Origin: Onchocerca lupi
Lineage: Eukaryota; Nematoda; Chromadorea; Rhabditida; Onchocercidae
Assembly: GCA_028564675.1 (NCBI GenBank)
Contig: JAOVVO010000200.1
Span: forward strand, 1 to 64,000
DNA: 64,000 bases
Direction of reading: 5' to 3'
The position numbers were made by a program, and so were the translations under genes. Under the pieces are notes generated by a model, which was not told the origin of the DNA, did not search any database, and saw only the letters and a program-made list of their open reading frames with translations. Shown piece by piece: positions 14,401-28,608 of this stretch (positions are counted from its first letter, which is position 1; every line of letters starts with the position of its first letter).

Positions 14401-17400
14401 TATCTTAAATATGGTAGAATTAAATGATTAAACCGTATGGGGTTTTAATTCAAGGATCGGTCATTTTCGCTATAAAAAAGAAGTTTGAGTTAAGTCTTTT
14501 TTCAGCTTCGTGAAATCGCTTCAGATAAACTGGAGAAAAATGAACTCGTTCAATTGCTTAGCTGGGTTAATTCTTATGGGTAAGTTTCATGGACGTCTTT
14601 GTCGTTTTACCAATCTTCAAACAGATTCGTAATGACGTATTTCAGCAGTGAACAAATTTTGGGGAATCCACGACTGCAAATCAATACAGCTGCACTGTTA
14701 GCTGATCATCCTCTTTTGTCAAAGTCCACTATTACTGAACTTTGTGATAGGTCAGGGTTTGAAATTTTGATCACTTCAACATCTAGTGGAACTGGAATAA
14801 AATTCTATTTTTTAAACATGAACAATTTTCTTTAAAAAAATTTTTCTTTTAAATTGTTGCTCACATTATTACTTCAATAACTATAGCAAAAGAGCATTTC
14901 ATCAAAATATCCAATGATAGTATTATATATTTAGATTCATTGAAATAACTCGGCGAGATATGCATGAATGGTTGGAAAAAACTTTAATGCAAGAAAAAGA
15001 TGTTAGTTTTTATCAAACTTACACTGGTGATATGATGATTCAAAATCCTAATTATTTAACTGTTTAATCCTTAAATTTAAAAAATCTGTTCTTTCTTTTG
15101 TCTTAAGCAGACAGTTTTTTTTTTTTTATTTTTCTAAATATTTCCATTCTAGGACTGGTACAAAGATGTACATCCAGAAGAAGAGAGATTAGGATATTTT
15201 TATACACAATTGCCAAGCATTTTGTTTGGAATGATCGAAGATACGGTGCGTTCTCTCGTATTTTAATCTATATGATCGATGTTGTTTTAATTAAAAAATT
15301 TGTTGTTAATCTTTTTTTTCTCAGATTTCATTAACAAAAGAAGTTTCTCATGATATCATACCAAATGTTGTGGAAGTTAGTGTCGATGAATTCCTTAATT
15401 TTGCAAACAAATATAAAGGTACAATTTCAATGTGATGTATTCTGTTGTCTTTCCCAATTATTTTAACATTCACCCATTCATTTAATGGCTGTATGTAATA
15501 TCATTTTTATATATAATTGTGCAAAAATTTTTGATGAAACAAAAACTTTTCCAGATGCTGCTGCAGCTTATAAAACTAAACATTTCGAAAATCGCAGCAA
15601 TTTCAAGGAGTTCACCGCTACAATAGTAAATTTCCAAAATTAAACCATAATTCGTTTATAAGTATATTTTTAGAAATATTACTACGTAATATTTCCTTTT
15701 TTTTTGGTGTGAATAAATTGCTTAGAAGGATAATTTTTTTTTTTTTTTTTGAGATTTCCACTCTCAAAATATGATTAAGATTTAACGGCAGTTAAAAAAT
15801 TTTTTTTCCAGTTCACGAAGAAAAAATTTCTAATTCACAGATTGCGGTGGCTAATAATTTGGACATATGTACCGAATCGACGGAAAAATTGAAACAGCAT
15901 ATTAGGCTAAAAATGGAAGCGGATGTTGCACCATTAAATTTACCAAATATTGATGTTTCTGGTTTATCACAGTCCAGTAGAAGTTCATCCATAATGGTAG
16001 TTTCGAGGCAGGCATTACTTGACAAAATTGATCAGCTAAAGAAGCGTTGGAATATCGGGATGCAGTCGGCGTGAGTCTTTAATTTCTTTTATGATGTAAG
16101 ATTTTATAAATGACTCAGCAATAATAACATATTGTTGCTTTTCACTTTTTCGACTAAATTTTCTTCTCATCTTGAATCATCTTTTCATTCTAGATCTGTC
16201 AAATTCACGAATTTTATTCTATTATACTTCTTACTTTGCCTATTTCAAACTAAATTAATACTGTCTTCAGTATTGGCACCTTGCTTGATGAAGTCAACGA
16301 AGATATTGCTCCACATCTTGCTGAAATCTTAACAAAAAAATGGTATCTTGTTTACTTATTTTCGAGAATTAGGGTTATTCAATAGCCTTTTGCTATTATT
16401 TGATGCTATATTCAATTTTTCATGCATCAGATTCTTGAAAAAAAAAAACAATAATTCTAACTGTTATGCTATCGAGCGTAATCAGTCTAGTTAATCAAGC
16501 TGTTATGCCATGGAGCGTCATTATTAAGTTTTAAGGTTGCTTGAATCGTTTTACGGCAGTAAAATACTATCTTACGGCAGTAAAATACTATCTTCTAGAT
16601 ATGCTTGAAGCTATGTATGACTCGAAAAAAATCGAATTATCAATCAAAATTTATTTTTATGTGTGGATTATGATATAAAATAGTTCGCAATATTAAAAAT
16701 CACTGAAATATTGGAATTTATGAAGTGTTGGGATAACAAAAAATCAATCTACAAAGTTTTGAAGAACAGAAATTTCACGTAGTATCATACTTATAAGGCT
16801 CAAATAGATAAATCATTTGTGCTTGTTTTGTTAATTTAATTCATCTTCTAGATGGAATTACTTTTTTTTCAATTTTCAAAATTTAAGGCTTAGTGGTTCA
16901 TCAGCTTTAGAAACGATCTGTATGACAATCGCGGATTACTACACCGATCACAAACATCTTCGACCGCATATTCGATGCGCCTTATTGATGGAAATACAGT
17001 ACAAAATCATTGGTGAATATATGATTGGTATTGACAGCAGGTGAATTTTTTTAGAAACTCCCTTGTGAAATTGAAACAAACGACTTTTTAAAGTTGAAAT
17101 TGTTATATTTAAAAATTTTTTCAGGTAGGTGATGAAACTTTTCTTATCTTTCAAGAAATGATATATTAGCGATGTTCTTAAAAAATGAGAAAATTCGAAA
17201 TATTACGTAAAAATCTTGTTCTTCTGTTTTTTTTTTTTTTTTTTCTCCATATTCTATTCTATTACCTATATGTTCTAGTGTCTTTGTTTTGTACCCAAAA
17301 AAGGGAAAAGGGTAATTAAAAAACAAATAATCTCTTAAAAATGGGATGCTATAAGCATTCATTGATTCTGTTGGAATTTCAGGAATAGTATTTTTTAATT

Positions 17401-19647
17401 TTGTAGACGATTGTCTCTTGCAAATTATGACGATCGTTGTGGAGCATCCAAATTATTGAAAAGTGATGGAGAGCGAATAGCGAAGCTTTTTTCAAAACTG
17501 TTGAGTGATATTGACGTGACGGTTTGTTTTAGTTTTCTTTCTTTTTTTCCAAGATATTTCGTCTTTCGCTGAAACTGTTACTGATGTTGTCGATTATGGG
17601 TACAAGCTAGCACTTAAAATTTTTGGCATAAGACTTCTAATGATGGATACGGTCATTAACTGAAGAGAATTACAAATTATTAAAAAATTTAATTGAAATG
17701 ACAAATAATTCAGTATTTACCTCATTTTAGTCTTAAAAGTGATTTAGAATTTAGTTTCAGTGATTTAAATTCTTTGCCTTGCAATTAAATATTGTTTTTG
17801 CAGTTTACCGATTTAACCATAATTCTCACTGCCATGTCAGACGTATTGAATCTTCGGGATAAAAGTTTATTAGCTCTAGAGACAACAACATTGGTTCGCA
17901 AATTTCCTGATATGCATGTAGAACTTCTCAGTGCCTTAATACAGACTCGTGAAGATATGGGACGTGTGGAAGCAAGGTAAACTTTTTCATTTTTGATTCT
18001 TGAAACTAACAAATCTTGAAAGAATGATTTTATAAATGGCGCTTTTCTTACAATGGAAATTTTATATTAGTAATTTTTTTTTGTCTTTTTCCTAAAAATA
18101 TTTTTCCACGTGTCCTTTAATTCGCATTCTTCTGTCTTTCCTAAATTTTTTCAAACTTTAAATTCTTAATAATTGATATCGTAGATGCTTTATCTTATAA
18201 TTTCTTTCTCAGTTATATTTTGAAGTATTTAATTTATCAATTTATGTATTGGAAGCTTATAATGTTATTAAAAACTTATTTTATCAGTAAGCTGTTTTAA
18301 CCAGTCCAAAGTATTTTTCAAATGTCCTGAAATTTCACAAAAATGTACACTGTCTTCATCTACCAAAATTATCTATAATAAGCCGCAATTCCTAATTATG
18401 ACGGTCATTCTGAGATGGTATTTTATATCGATAGCTTAAAATACTCCTCTTATTCAGAGCTAATGATTTCCAAGTGATTATAATGTCAACTTAACGGAAT
18501 AAAAATAAAATTTACTAGTTAATTATTTCATTATACTGAGTGAGTGATATATCCTTCCGTTTTCATTATTATGCTTTATTTTGTACCATTTTTCAAATCA
18601 TTTCAGTCCCACTTTAATAAGACTACAACTTCTTTAATAATTCACACGGAAATATTTATTATTGCCCATTTATAATACGTCGAAATATATTATATTTTGT
18701 AGATTTTAATTGGAATCATGATTTCTTTGAAGTTAAGATTTATTAAAATATTGCTTTTGGAATTGAAATCATCAGAAAAATCTTTCTAGAATGTGTTTTA
18801 CATAATATTCGAGGAAGAGAGAATATGAATTCGTCGAAAGACTGAAAATTTAAAAATTTCATGCTATTGAATTTTTTTAATATGAAGTATCAAATTTTTA
18901 TTTTATTTTTTGGTTTTCCCAAGCAAAGCATTTATGCTTTCCAGTAATTTTCCACTCATCCAAATTGTTTTTTTTTTTTTTTTAAACAAATGATAGTAGT
19001 TTCACCGGACTCCATTTTACTTGAAAAAAAAATTTCGTCATCCAATTTTTAATTTTGGCTCTCTTTGCTCATTGTCAACTGTGCATAACTTTACATTAGT
19101 TCAATCAAGAAAGGAGGACAATCATCTGTAAGAGAAGGGAAACAAGACTTTTAATTTCAATAATATATAGTTACTACTGAAGATAATAGATATTTTGTCT
19201 GTTTATTTGTTCGAAATGCTTTCTTTTTTTTTTTTCTTTTTTTTTTTATCTAGCAATTGAAAACATTTCATTACCAAAAATCTGTAATCTGACTTCTAAT
19301 TTGCAATTAGCAATTGAACTGGCATCCTTTGACCAATAATATCCCCATTGACATAATAGGGAAATCTTCAGCTCAATTACAGCCAGAGTTGATTGTTTCC
19401 TATCAATATGACTTGTTTTTGTAGTCATATTGTTTCGTTAAAAAATTTTCTTGATTTATTGTCTGAAATAATTATAAAAGTATTTTTTCTTCATAGAGCA
19501 ATGGCAGAAGACACGATTGGGCATGTGAAACATCATCCAAAAGGGGATGCCGTGTTCTCCAAATTGTTCCAAGCTTGCAAAACAGGACCAAAAAGAATAT
19601 TCGGCTTAGAGGATACAATGGAGCACATGTTTGTCAAATTGATATAA
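11490..19647 (+). CDS. sec-6: Exocyst complex component Sec6 / EXOC3
   Basis: Subunit of the octameric exocyst, which tethers secretory vesicles to the plasma membrane. About 20 exons: 11490-11615, 11894-12006, 12499-12696, 12921-about 12982, 13307-13464, 13727-13897, 14190-14325, 14506-14579, 14646-14750, 14935-15001, 15153-15245, 15325-15418, 15555-15625, 15841-16070, 16271-16342, 16888-17040, 17407-17521, 17804-17976, 19497-19647, plus a possible 26-nt exon at 13093-13118. The product is about 795 residues, like other Sec6 proteins (745-800). N-terminal coiled-coil helices (residues 1-130) precede the Sec6 alpha-helical bundle. Landmarks are DGKLLLAHK, ELAKQLW, ALRIIEREER, PCFPPSYGIYDRF, SILFGMIEDT, HLAEILTKKW, ADYYTDHKHLR and LRDKSLLALE. 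Phases close except at the exon 3/4 junction, which is not GT-AG, and at exon 4/5, which is unresolved (see findings). The last intron is the longest (1.5 kb). Confidence 0.93.
16551..16592 (+). repeat. 21-bp direct tandem duplication in a Sec6 intron
   Basis: Two identical 21-bp copies (TTACGGCAGTAAAATACTAT plus C) lie back to back in the intron between exons ending 16342 and starting 16888. This is a recent, perfect duplication with no visible function. Confidence 0.85.
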
Positions 19648-19695
19648 TTTGTTATTATCAAGTACTGATTACGGCTAATTATTTCCATGAGTAAT

Positions 19696-19701
19696 AATAA
19701 A
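19696..19701 (+). terminator. Poly(A) signal of the Sec6 gene
   Basis: AATAAA 49 bases after the TAA stop at 19647, in the expected position for cleavage and polyadenylation. Confidence 0.6.
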
Positions 19702-22700
19702 GTTCCCATAATTAGTGATTATATATCGTTTCATAGAGATTTTGGAATAAGTCTGTTGAGATTTCCATGTTATATTCTGATACAATCGACTAATCGAAAA
19801 GAATACTTAATAATCTAGATTAAATCATTCAATTTATAAAAAAGATCCGAATTCCAAACCAGAATTTAGTTTAATAATAATTTCATTTATTTTAAACCGC
19901 TATGAAAGTGGGATTTTAGCACTTGGGTATTCAGAGATTTGTATTTCCGGAGAAGAGTGAGCCATTTAGTCAAAAGACATTGTACCTATAATATTGGCAG
20001 GTTTTTACGACTTATCCCTTTTTTAACCTGGGACAGAATTTCAAAACGATTTGTTAACTTTGCTTTATTAACTTCCAAACATCATTTTGTCACTTCAGAG
20101 AAAAAAAAAGAAAATATAAAATATTGGCCAACGAAAATTTTGACAACTAGTTCAGAAGGAAAAATTAGTGAAGACATATGCCTTTATTAATATTTATTGA
20201 AAAAGAAAAGTGGGTGCTTAACAGTTTGATTGAAAAAAAAAAAACGATTTAACTGCAGTGGATTTGAAAGAAATAGAAAAATATATGTTTGTAGAAAGAC
20301 ATTTGGACTTGCTGAAGTAATCAGGCTGAAAAAAAGTGTGAGCGAAATTCGCATGGAAACTAGAGAGCTTTAAGAAGAACGAATAATCGAAAAATTGAAT
20401 TATGATGGTGTTTTCAGCTCTCTCGTAAGCAAGATTAGCCCGTATCATTTTCTGAGATATCTTGCAAAGTATTTAAGCTTATTCTTATAACTGCTAAACT
20501 TCAATGTCTCCATGGCAGTGTGACTGAGCGTGATATAAAAAAATTTTTTGGCAGTCATCATCTCTTCCTATTTGTTTAATTATGGTTCTTTTTGCATCAA
20601 AAAATTCCAATTTTTAGAATATCATTAAACTTTTTTCTTTTTTGGAAGAGAAATTGAAAATTGGGGTAAAACCTTTTTTAATTTTCGCTTTTTGCATTTC
20701 ATGACTGCAATTATCTTTACGAAAGAAAATTGATCATAACAAAAGAATTTAACAAAGTTATTTTTCGATGAACCGAATGCGCTAAATAGAATTTAGAACA
20801 ATAACGAGTATGGATGGAAGATCACTGAAACTTATATTTTGTCAAGATTTGTCAAGATATGCCTAAATTTCATCTATTTATCAATGTAGTAAGAATATAG
20901 TTAAAGGACGAGAAGTTAGATGGCATCATCAAACTGTACACAACACCGGGAGAACATTCTCAGAGAAAGCATTCTCTCGGGATTGCTCCAATCACTCGGT
21001 GCTTATCACTCGGAGTTTTTCAATCACTCGGATTTCATTATTCTGTTTTGACCATTCGAAGTTCACTATTTTTCTAATAATTTTCTTTTTTTTCCTGAAA
21101 TTAATAAATTTATTTTGCTCAAAAAAGTTATCATCATAATAAATATGGAGATTCTTTTACAAGGAACTAGAAACTTTTTTTTTTTTTTTTTTAAACAGAG
21201 TTTAAAATAATGGAAATAATTATGGAAATTGAGGACAAATCCACGAGAAAAGAATTAGTATCAAAATTCTGCTATCGATGACTGAAATCATTTTTCCTTA
21301 ACGTGCAATGTGTTTCTTAAATGTATGTCAAACTTCCACACTACACTCTATTGTTTCAGACGAATTTCATACAAAAATATCATTAGCAAAATGGATCGGT
21401 ATTTAAAAATATCTTAAACATCTTTAAAATTATTTCAAATTTTTATAAAAATCCAAATGCTAAAATTACCATTCTTTCATGATGCAAAAATATTGAATAT
21501 AATGCGGCATTTGGCTTAATTTGTTTAATGGAACATGAAATATGTCGAAATATTGATCGATAATAAGTTTAATGATATTTTCCTGATTTTTCAATTGATA
21601 GGAACAAATTGATGAATATCCATTATAAAGCAAATCAGTTTTCGTTGTTTTACCGACAAGTTCAAGAATTCAGTAAGCAAAGGCTTAAATCATCGATATT
21701 GATTTTGATTGAAAGATTCTGGAAATTTATGATACAAAATATATAACTCTTCAAAATATGTCACTATTTCTATATTTGTAGCAAGAAATAAGAAAAAATT
21801 TTATAAAATCATTACAAAAAAAGGGGAATTTAAGGAAGTGCGAAAATTTTGACCAAATATTTCAAAATTAATTGAAGCAGATATTTTTTCATTTTAACGA
21901 TTGCAAGAGAGCAAGATATAACAATGAAGCAATTTTAATTTATTTTAGAAAAGAATTTAAGTTTAAGTTGCATTAAAATATACAAATATTATGTAATCTC
22001 CTACCCGTATTATCCATACTTATACTACTAAAAATTATTGCTATGGTATTCTAATTCATGTCAAATATTTTTAAAAAAATAATGAAATAGTTTCAAACAA
22101 GTTTCTAACTGAATTTAAAGATGATATATTGAAAAATAAATAAATAAGTAACTTCAAACAAATTTCTAAGCAGACAATATTGTATTTCGTTTTCTTTTTT
22201 CGTTGTCACTCTTTTTTTTCCCCTATTTTATTTCAAAAAGAGGAAATTAAAGAAAAGATGATAAATGGCGGGAATCTCGAATATCTTTATCCCGGATACT
22301 TTTACCTGGGGTATTTCTACCATGAGTATGTTTTCATATTCAGATATTTTTTGGGTAATTCCATAATTTTTTGTCCTAAATACTTCTTTCATGGATAATG
22401 TTATCTCTCGAATACTTTTATCTTCAATAGTTCTATATATTTTACGAAAGAATATTAATAATATTTGTAATGATTAAATTTATTTGGTTTTAAAAAACGA
22501 TAGAATAGTTTGTTATAAATTTTTTCCTCTTACAGTTTGAAAAAATTGAAAGAATCTTCTGCATATTTTAAGACAGAAAATGAAAATTTCAAGAAATCAA
22601 AATTATAAATATTTCATTATATTAATAATGATGATGTTTTAAATATGAAATAACAAGCTGAAAACCAGAAATCATTTGTATTGTTTTCGTGATTTTCTGT

Positions 22701-23021
22701 ACAGATCTAATATTCTTGATTCTTAAAGATAGTTTCTTTAAGTTCTTCATTTTAAAAATAATCTTTGGCTTATCAAAATGTACAATTATTCATTTTAAAA
22801 AAACAAGTTTTTTTTTTTTTATATATATAAAGAAAATATAAGATGAATGACACCAAAATTAGCGTTTCTGATGTTATCCAAGTAGCTAATTCTGGAATCT
22901 AAAAAGAAAAAAAAGAAATATAAATTTCCAGTTTACGTGTTGAATGACGCCACAAAAAGTAACAAAAGAGTAAAGCGTTGTTTGTATCCTGACTTTTTTT
23001 GGCCTTAACGAAATAATTTGA

Positions 23022-23219
23022 ATCTTTGTTATCGCGAATGCTTTTACAAATGCAAAAAAAGAAAAAGTTCAAAACCACAAATTAAGTAGTAGTGATTTAT
23101 TTCATGCTATGAAATTTATTGCCGGAATTGGTAATTCTCCAGTTAACCGAAAACCAGGCATTGGTTTATCTCCAGGAAAAGAAAGATTGGAAAAATTGAA
23201 TGAATTTGAAATTCAATAA
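23022..23219 (+). other. Orphan coding-like segment, 65 codons
   Basis: An open stretch from after the TGA at 23019 to the TAA at 23217-23219. The only usable ATG is at 23109 and would give 36 residues starting MKFIAGIGNSPVNRKPGIG and ending EFEIQ. Its codons are visibly less AT-biased than the flanks and it contains Gly-Ile-Gly and Ser-Pro-Gly motifs, unlike random AT-rich translation. It could be a last exon, a small peptide gene or a relic. I do not recognise it and no good acceptor precedes it. Confidence 0.25.
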
Positions 23220-26043
23220 TAGCAGTAATTTGAAATGACAATAAATATTGATCTGATCATCACAAAATGATTTTAATAATTATTTGGGTGGGCCTGCCAT
23301 TATTATCGTATCCTTTGAATTACTATAGGTATCAATCAACTAATATCTGACAGCAGCTGCGTTAGTAATAATCTTTTCGGAAGAGATAATACTATTTCAT
23401 TTATCATTTCTGATTACTATTAGATTTAACTATTTCAATTAACTTTTATCATTAATCATTTTGATCACGAATGATAGATACAACATAATGGTAAGTGATA
23501 TAGAAATCATTCGGTATTCAAAAATGCATCATCGATTAATTTTTTATCTAAAAAAAAAGTGAGACTTGATATAGTTGAGATTTGATCAATCAATCAAGTT
23601 GGATCGATTTTTTTAAAAAAATCTTTTTCAATAATTAAATATTAATCGAAACAAACTACTACCAAGAAAAAAGAAAAATATAAATAATGGGTAAAAATCA
23701 AAGCTTCTACATTTTATTCTATGCAAATAATAAATTTAAAAGATATTCAACAGATTACGCATGTATGAATATGAAATTTCAATTACTCAAGTTAAATTAA
23801 TTTTCGAATCAAATTTGAAATTCAAAGTTAAAAATAAGTAGATTTAAAAGACAAAAATATTAATTTGAAGAAAAAATGATTTACTCAAATTTAAGCAATA
23901 AATAAAAAATGGAAAAAGGAGTGAAATATTGCGAATCTAGTTTTATTTAAGTATTCGAGCATTATATATAAAATTTTAAATTTATTTAAATAAAACAAAT
24001 GCATTTTTGTAATGAAAAAAGGAAGAGAATTGATTAATCTTTTCTATTTCCTTTCTTTTTTATTGATAATTTTTGCATTTTCGTAAACAATTTCTTCCAA
24101 TTCAACAATTTATTTTTTTTTTCTGAATTTAGAAATTTTTTTAGCACTAAATAATGAAACAGATTATTTACAATTATGTTCAGAAAGAAACTAATAATAG
24201 ATGAATGGTTATTTGCGATTGTTTCTTTTTGAAAAATTTCAAATTGCAAAAATAATTTAGTTTGTAATGGAATTATTTAAAAAAAATTACATGTAATTCA
24301 TATTTGATTGATTAAGAATATAAAAATTTATGATAATTTTGTTGTCAAAATTTTTTAATTTTTGTCAAAAAATGAAGTACCAATACTCAGATACCGTAGA
24401 TTATTATCAAAATGATAGTAATTAAGCTATTGATGGCCAGATATTGATATTGGCAGGTTCATTAATAGGATTAATGAAATAGCCACCTTGCACCATTGCT
24501 GAATCTGTTAGGTGATGACAAATCAGATTTCAAATAAACAGTGGATATGCCAAAAAGTAACGGGATTCTATTACAGATAAATCCGGAAAGATCATTTTCT
24601 TTTAATTCCATTTGAGCTTTCTATAAATTTTCAAATATTACTGTAGAAATATTAAGCTTTCTTTTCATCAGCATTAAATTTCAAATTATTTTAATATGAA
24701 TTTTGCATTCCAAAGGAATAAATATTAATTGCATTATAATTATAGCGCAAGATTTTTAATACTGTTGATACATGCACAAATTATAATTGATTATTGTTTC
24801 TGAAACAATAACAAATAATTGAGAAATTAAAGTTTAAAAAATACATGCAACTACATCAAAATCTTTGCTAAGATTGAAAAAATTAATGTGACATATGAAA
24901 ACCACGATTATCTGCTTAAAAAAGAAATTCAAATTTGATTTTTCTTTTTTTTTTTTTTTTTTTTTTTGTTTGATAGATAATTTAATAGATAAGTGACAAT
25001 TAACAACTGATTGAAACTTTCAAATGAACAATTGTTATCAATAAAATGTTGTTCTACGGACAGAAACGACAATATGATTAACGGGAACGGAGTGAAATGA
25101 ATGAAGTTGATTGACCACTGACCGATTTATCGAGTCTTTTCTCTATCCATCCCGATAATTTCACAATTCGTATAGATTTCGAAAATTCAAGTTTGCTTCG
25201 TAATGTAGAGAAATCACAATTGATCAATCTATTCTTTTAAAACTAAATTTCATTTAGAAATCAGAAATTATTTATTAAAATGTCAAAAATATGCCACAAA
25301 TATGCCACTTTGTATGTATAGATAAATATTTTTCGAAGTTATTAATGTACCACATATACATCATAATTGATCTTTTATGATAAGATTTGTGATAATCTTT
25401 TGTGATTTTGTAATGTGATAAGAAATAAAAATGGACAGGACTTTTTAAGATTGACATTGATTGACTGTACTCAAATCTAACGAATAATGACATTGAAAGG
25501 TAAAAGCATTATGCATCCTTAATTAGATTTAACGTTTTCAAATAATCCTAAAAAAGCAGAGATAAACAATATTGATATAAATTCATGAATGCAATATCAT
25601 TTCATTATCTAAATACTAACTTTAAAAGAATAAAAATTTGTTTCACGAGTCTAATCCTCTAAATAACTCAATTATTTTCAACTATAAATCAATGAAAATA
25701 ATTTCGAAATCAAAAAAAAAAAAATTCCAAACTCTATCACTTACTATTCGTTTTTGATGCCATTAATAACAAGACTAAAAATGAAAAAATTAAAAACTAC
25801 ATAAAATTAAATGAAAAAGTTGAAATAAATAGATTTAAATGGAATTGGAGTAAACGATACGGGAAGAATCATCATCATTTGAGTTTTTAAAAGCAAAAAA
25901 AAAAAAAAAAAAATAAATAAAAAATAAAAATTAAAAAATTCAGCGAGAAATGTATGAGTTTGTGCCAGCAGGTTTTTGCTTGTCGGAAAAATGGAAATAT
26001 TTTCCGGAAAATAGGTATGTCGAAATAATCAATGATCTTTGTA

Positions 26044-26229
26044 TCACACAAATATCTTGGCATAAGCAAATTTTTGTTCTTTCGCAATAATTAACAAATT
26101 GTAAATTGCGCGAGAGTTGTAATCCGAGCAGGGCAATGAAGCCTTTACTCTGGTCGGTATTCGATCAGCATTCAATCTTTTAGTCTTATCGAGAATTTGG
26201 AAAGCAGCGCGATTCAATTCAGCTTCCAT
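26044..26229 (-). other. Orphan coding-like segment, 61 codons
   Basis: A minus-strand frame beginning MEAELNRAAFQILDKTKRLN with GC-richer codons (GCGCTGC, CCGACC) than its surroundings. A donor-like CCAGA|GTAAAG lies inside it, so it could be an exon fragment or a decayed gene. No family is recognised and no partner exons are found. Confidence 0.2.
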
Positions 26230-27045
26230 TCTTTATCAAACCCGATCAATTCCCAATTCTAGGCCAAATCTCCCGTAAACTTCCTTACTTGCCATAAATA
26301 AAAGACCTTCAAGCTATCGATTGTATTTTCAATATTCATCTATAAATTGTATTGTAACATAGTTAAGGCGACAAACCATTGTCGAAGCAGAGCATTCATC
26401 AAACAATATATACATCCATCCGAGAAGTCTTCAATTGCCTAAAAATCTGTCACAAATTTACTTTCATGATCAATTCATGTCCATTTAGTATTTCTATCTG
26501 CTTTTGTATGTGCAATATGTAATGCCTGCATTTACAGGTATTACATTTTTCCCGATGCAAAGTGTCATTCAGTCGAAATTGGTACTCTTTACTTAAATTT
26601 TAAAAAAAAAAAAAAAAGAAAAGAAAGAAAAGAGCTCAATTTAATTTTTAAAATTCATTTATGTAACAATTCTTTAAACTGAAAATTAAAGTTTGATGAA
26701 AAAATGATTGTTGACGTTTAAATGGAATAAAATTTGACAGTAAAAATTAAAATGTAAAAATATCTAAATGTAAATAATAATAGTAATAATAATAATAAGA
26801 GTAATATAGTAAAATTTTAAATGAGGGATTAAATCGGAGGAAAACACCACAAAAGATGGATATTCAAAACGATGACGAATGAGTGACAGACGAATCGGAT
26901 CGAATTTAACAGTGAACAACTGGTTCGACCTGCTTTCTATGGATTCCTATTTATACTACTAATATCGTTATTATTATTGTTATTGCTGTTGTCATACTAT
27001 CACCACCGTTTATTATTATTGTTATTACTATTATTTATTTATTTG

Positions 27046-27050
<5 letters not shown>

Positions 27051-27124
<74 letters not shown>
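27051..27124 (+). repeat. (TTA)n microsatellite
   Basis: About 24 uninterrupted TTA/ATT units, embedded in a wider degenerate TTA/TTG-rich tract from about 26960 to 27170. Likely variable in length between individuals. Confidence 0.95.
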
Positions 27125-27127
<3 letters not shown>

Positions 27128-27368
27128 TACTATTAATTACTACCAATTGTTATTATTACTTACTACTACTATGAAAAGATACTACTACATAAGAGTACAT
27201 ATGAATACATATGTCGAGATTGATGGAGATCAGTTGACATTGACCTCTTCAATAATGTTATGCAAGTCATTCAAAATTTTGCGATTTTTCAGATGAAGAA
27301 TGAAACATACAGAGATGGGAAATGAAAAGGAAACATGAGGGGATGGTGATGATGAATCTTCAGTGGAA

Positions 27369-27690
27369 GTATTCATGGATTCACTGAAAGATATTCATGG
27401 ATTCACTGAGAGATATTCATGGATTCACTGAGAGATATTCATGGATTCACTGAAGTATATTCATGGATTCACTGAGAGATATTCATGGATTCACTGAGAG
27501 ATATTCATGGATTAACTGAGGAATACTCATGGATTTAATGAGAGATATTCATGGATTCATTGAAGTATATTCATGGATTCACTGAGAGATATTAATGGAT
27601 TCACTGGGAGATATTCATGGATTCACTGAGAGATATTCATGAATTCAGTGAGAGAAGTTTATGAATTCAATAGAAATGCCCATGAATTCC
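27369..27690 (+). repeat. 22-bp minisatellite, about 14-15 copies
   Basis: Tandem copies of the 22-bp unit ATATTCATGGATTCACTGAG+AG. Inner copies are nearly identical and copies at the 3' end are degenerate. Variant units ending GAAGT recur among units ending GAGAG. The period is not a multiple of 3 and the frames contain stops, so it is not coding. Confidence 0.95.
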
Positions 27691-28608
27691 GAAAAAATTT
27701 GCTATACATGAACTAACATTATTAAAAGCTTTTGAATTATGATTATGCATAAGTACAGAATTACTTCATGAGAAAAAAAATGAAAGTCAAAGAATTTCCA
27801 AATATTTCAATATTATTACCATTTTTCTCTCTCACAAATAAATTGTATTATAGCATTAGCATAAGGAATTAAAATTTTTAAAATTCCTAATTTTCTTGCT
27901 CATGAAAGATTATACAATAGCTTCCATTCTTGCATTTAATACTCTTTTGAAATTTTAGCAAATTAATTTCCATCAAATTGATTCACTTTTCCAAAAAATT
28001 TTTTTTTCAGAAACAAAACTAATTTAAAATTTATCGCTGAATTCTATTAGAAAATTAATAACTTTTCCTGAAATTTATATTTCTATTTTAAGAATACGAG
28101 CTCCATTTAATAGTGCTCAGTATATTTTAGGACAGGCAATTGCATGACGTGCACAGCGCGTAAACGAGCGATTTGATTTTACAATTTCAAGTTGAATATT
28201 ATGAAATTGAAACTGATCGAGAAGGGATAAGTGGATGTTTTAAATGTGATTGTTAAATAAGTTGGAATTTTTGACAACTAATGAGACATGTTTGCTGTAT
28301 TGATAGTGAATTGGTGCTATATCAATAAGATATGACAACTATGATAGTGAAACATTATGATCATTAGGTTTCTAATAATGTAATAAAGTTGTTAGGTTGA
28401 CATAGTGTTATGCATTTCTTTAGCAGTTTCGATTTTTAGAAATATTCCTCATTTCAAATTATAGTACTTTCCGGTGTGCATTTTGCTATATTGGAAAGCT
28501 TCTTTCACGTATTCATAATGACGAAATACTTAACAAACCAGTAAATAACATTTCAAGAAATTGAATCCATAAAAATCACAGCGTATATAAAAATTAATAT
28601 TTTAAAGT

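Larger units (their letters stand above)
19702..28608. other. 9-kb region without a recognisable gene
   Basis: AT-rich intergenic sequence between convergently unrelated genes (Sec6 end, NUP88 start). It contains homopolymer runs, three loosely spaced TCACTCGG words near 20992-21031, a (TTA)n microsatellite and a 22-bp minisatellite. Two short segments look more coding than their surroundings (23022-23219 +, 26044-26229 -). The other open frames, for example 22180-22398, are low-complexity and not supported. Confidence 0.6.

Noticed and set aside
22180..22398. 72-codon frame rich in Tyr and Phe with repeated GYFY/GYFYL-like words
   Set aside because: Low-complexity translation of an AT-rich degenerate repe​at; no start or splice support.
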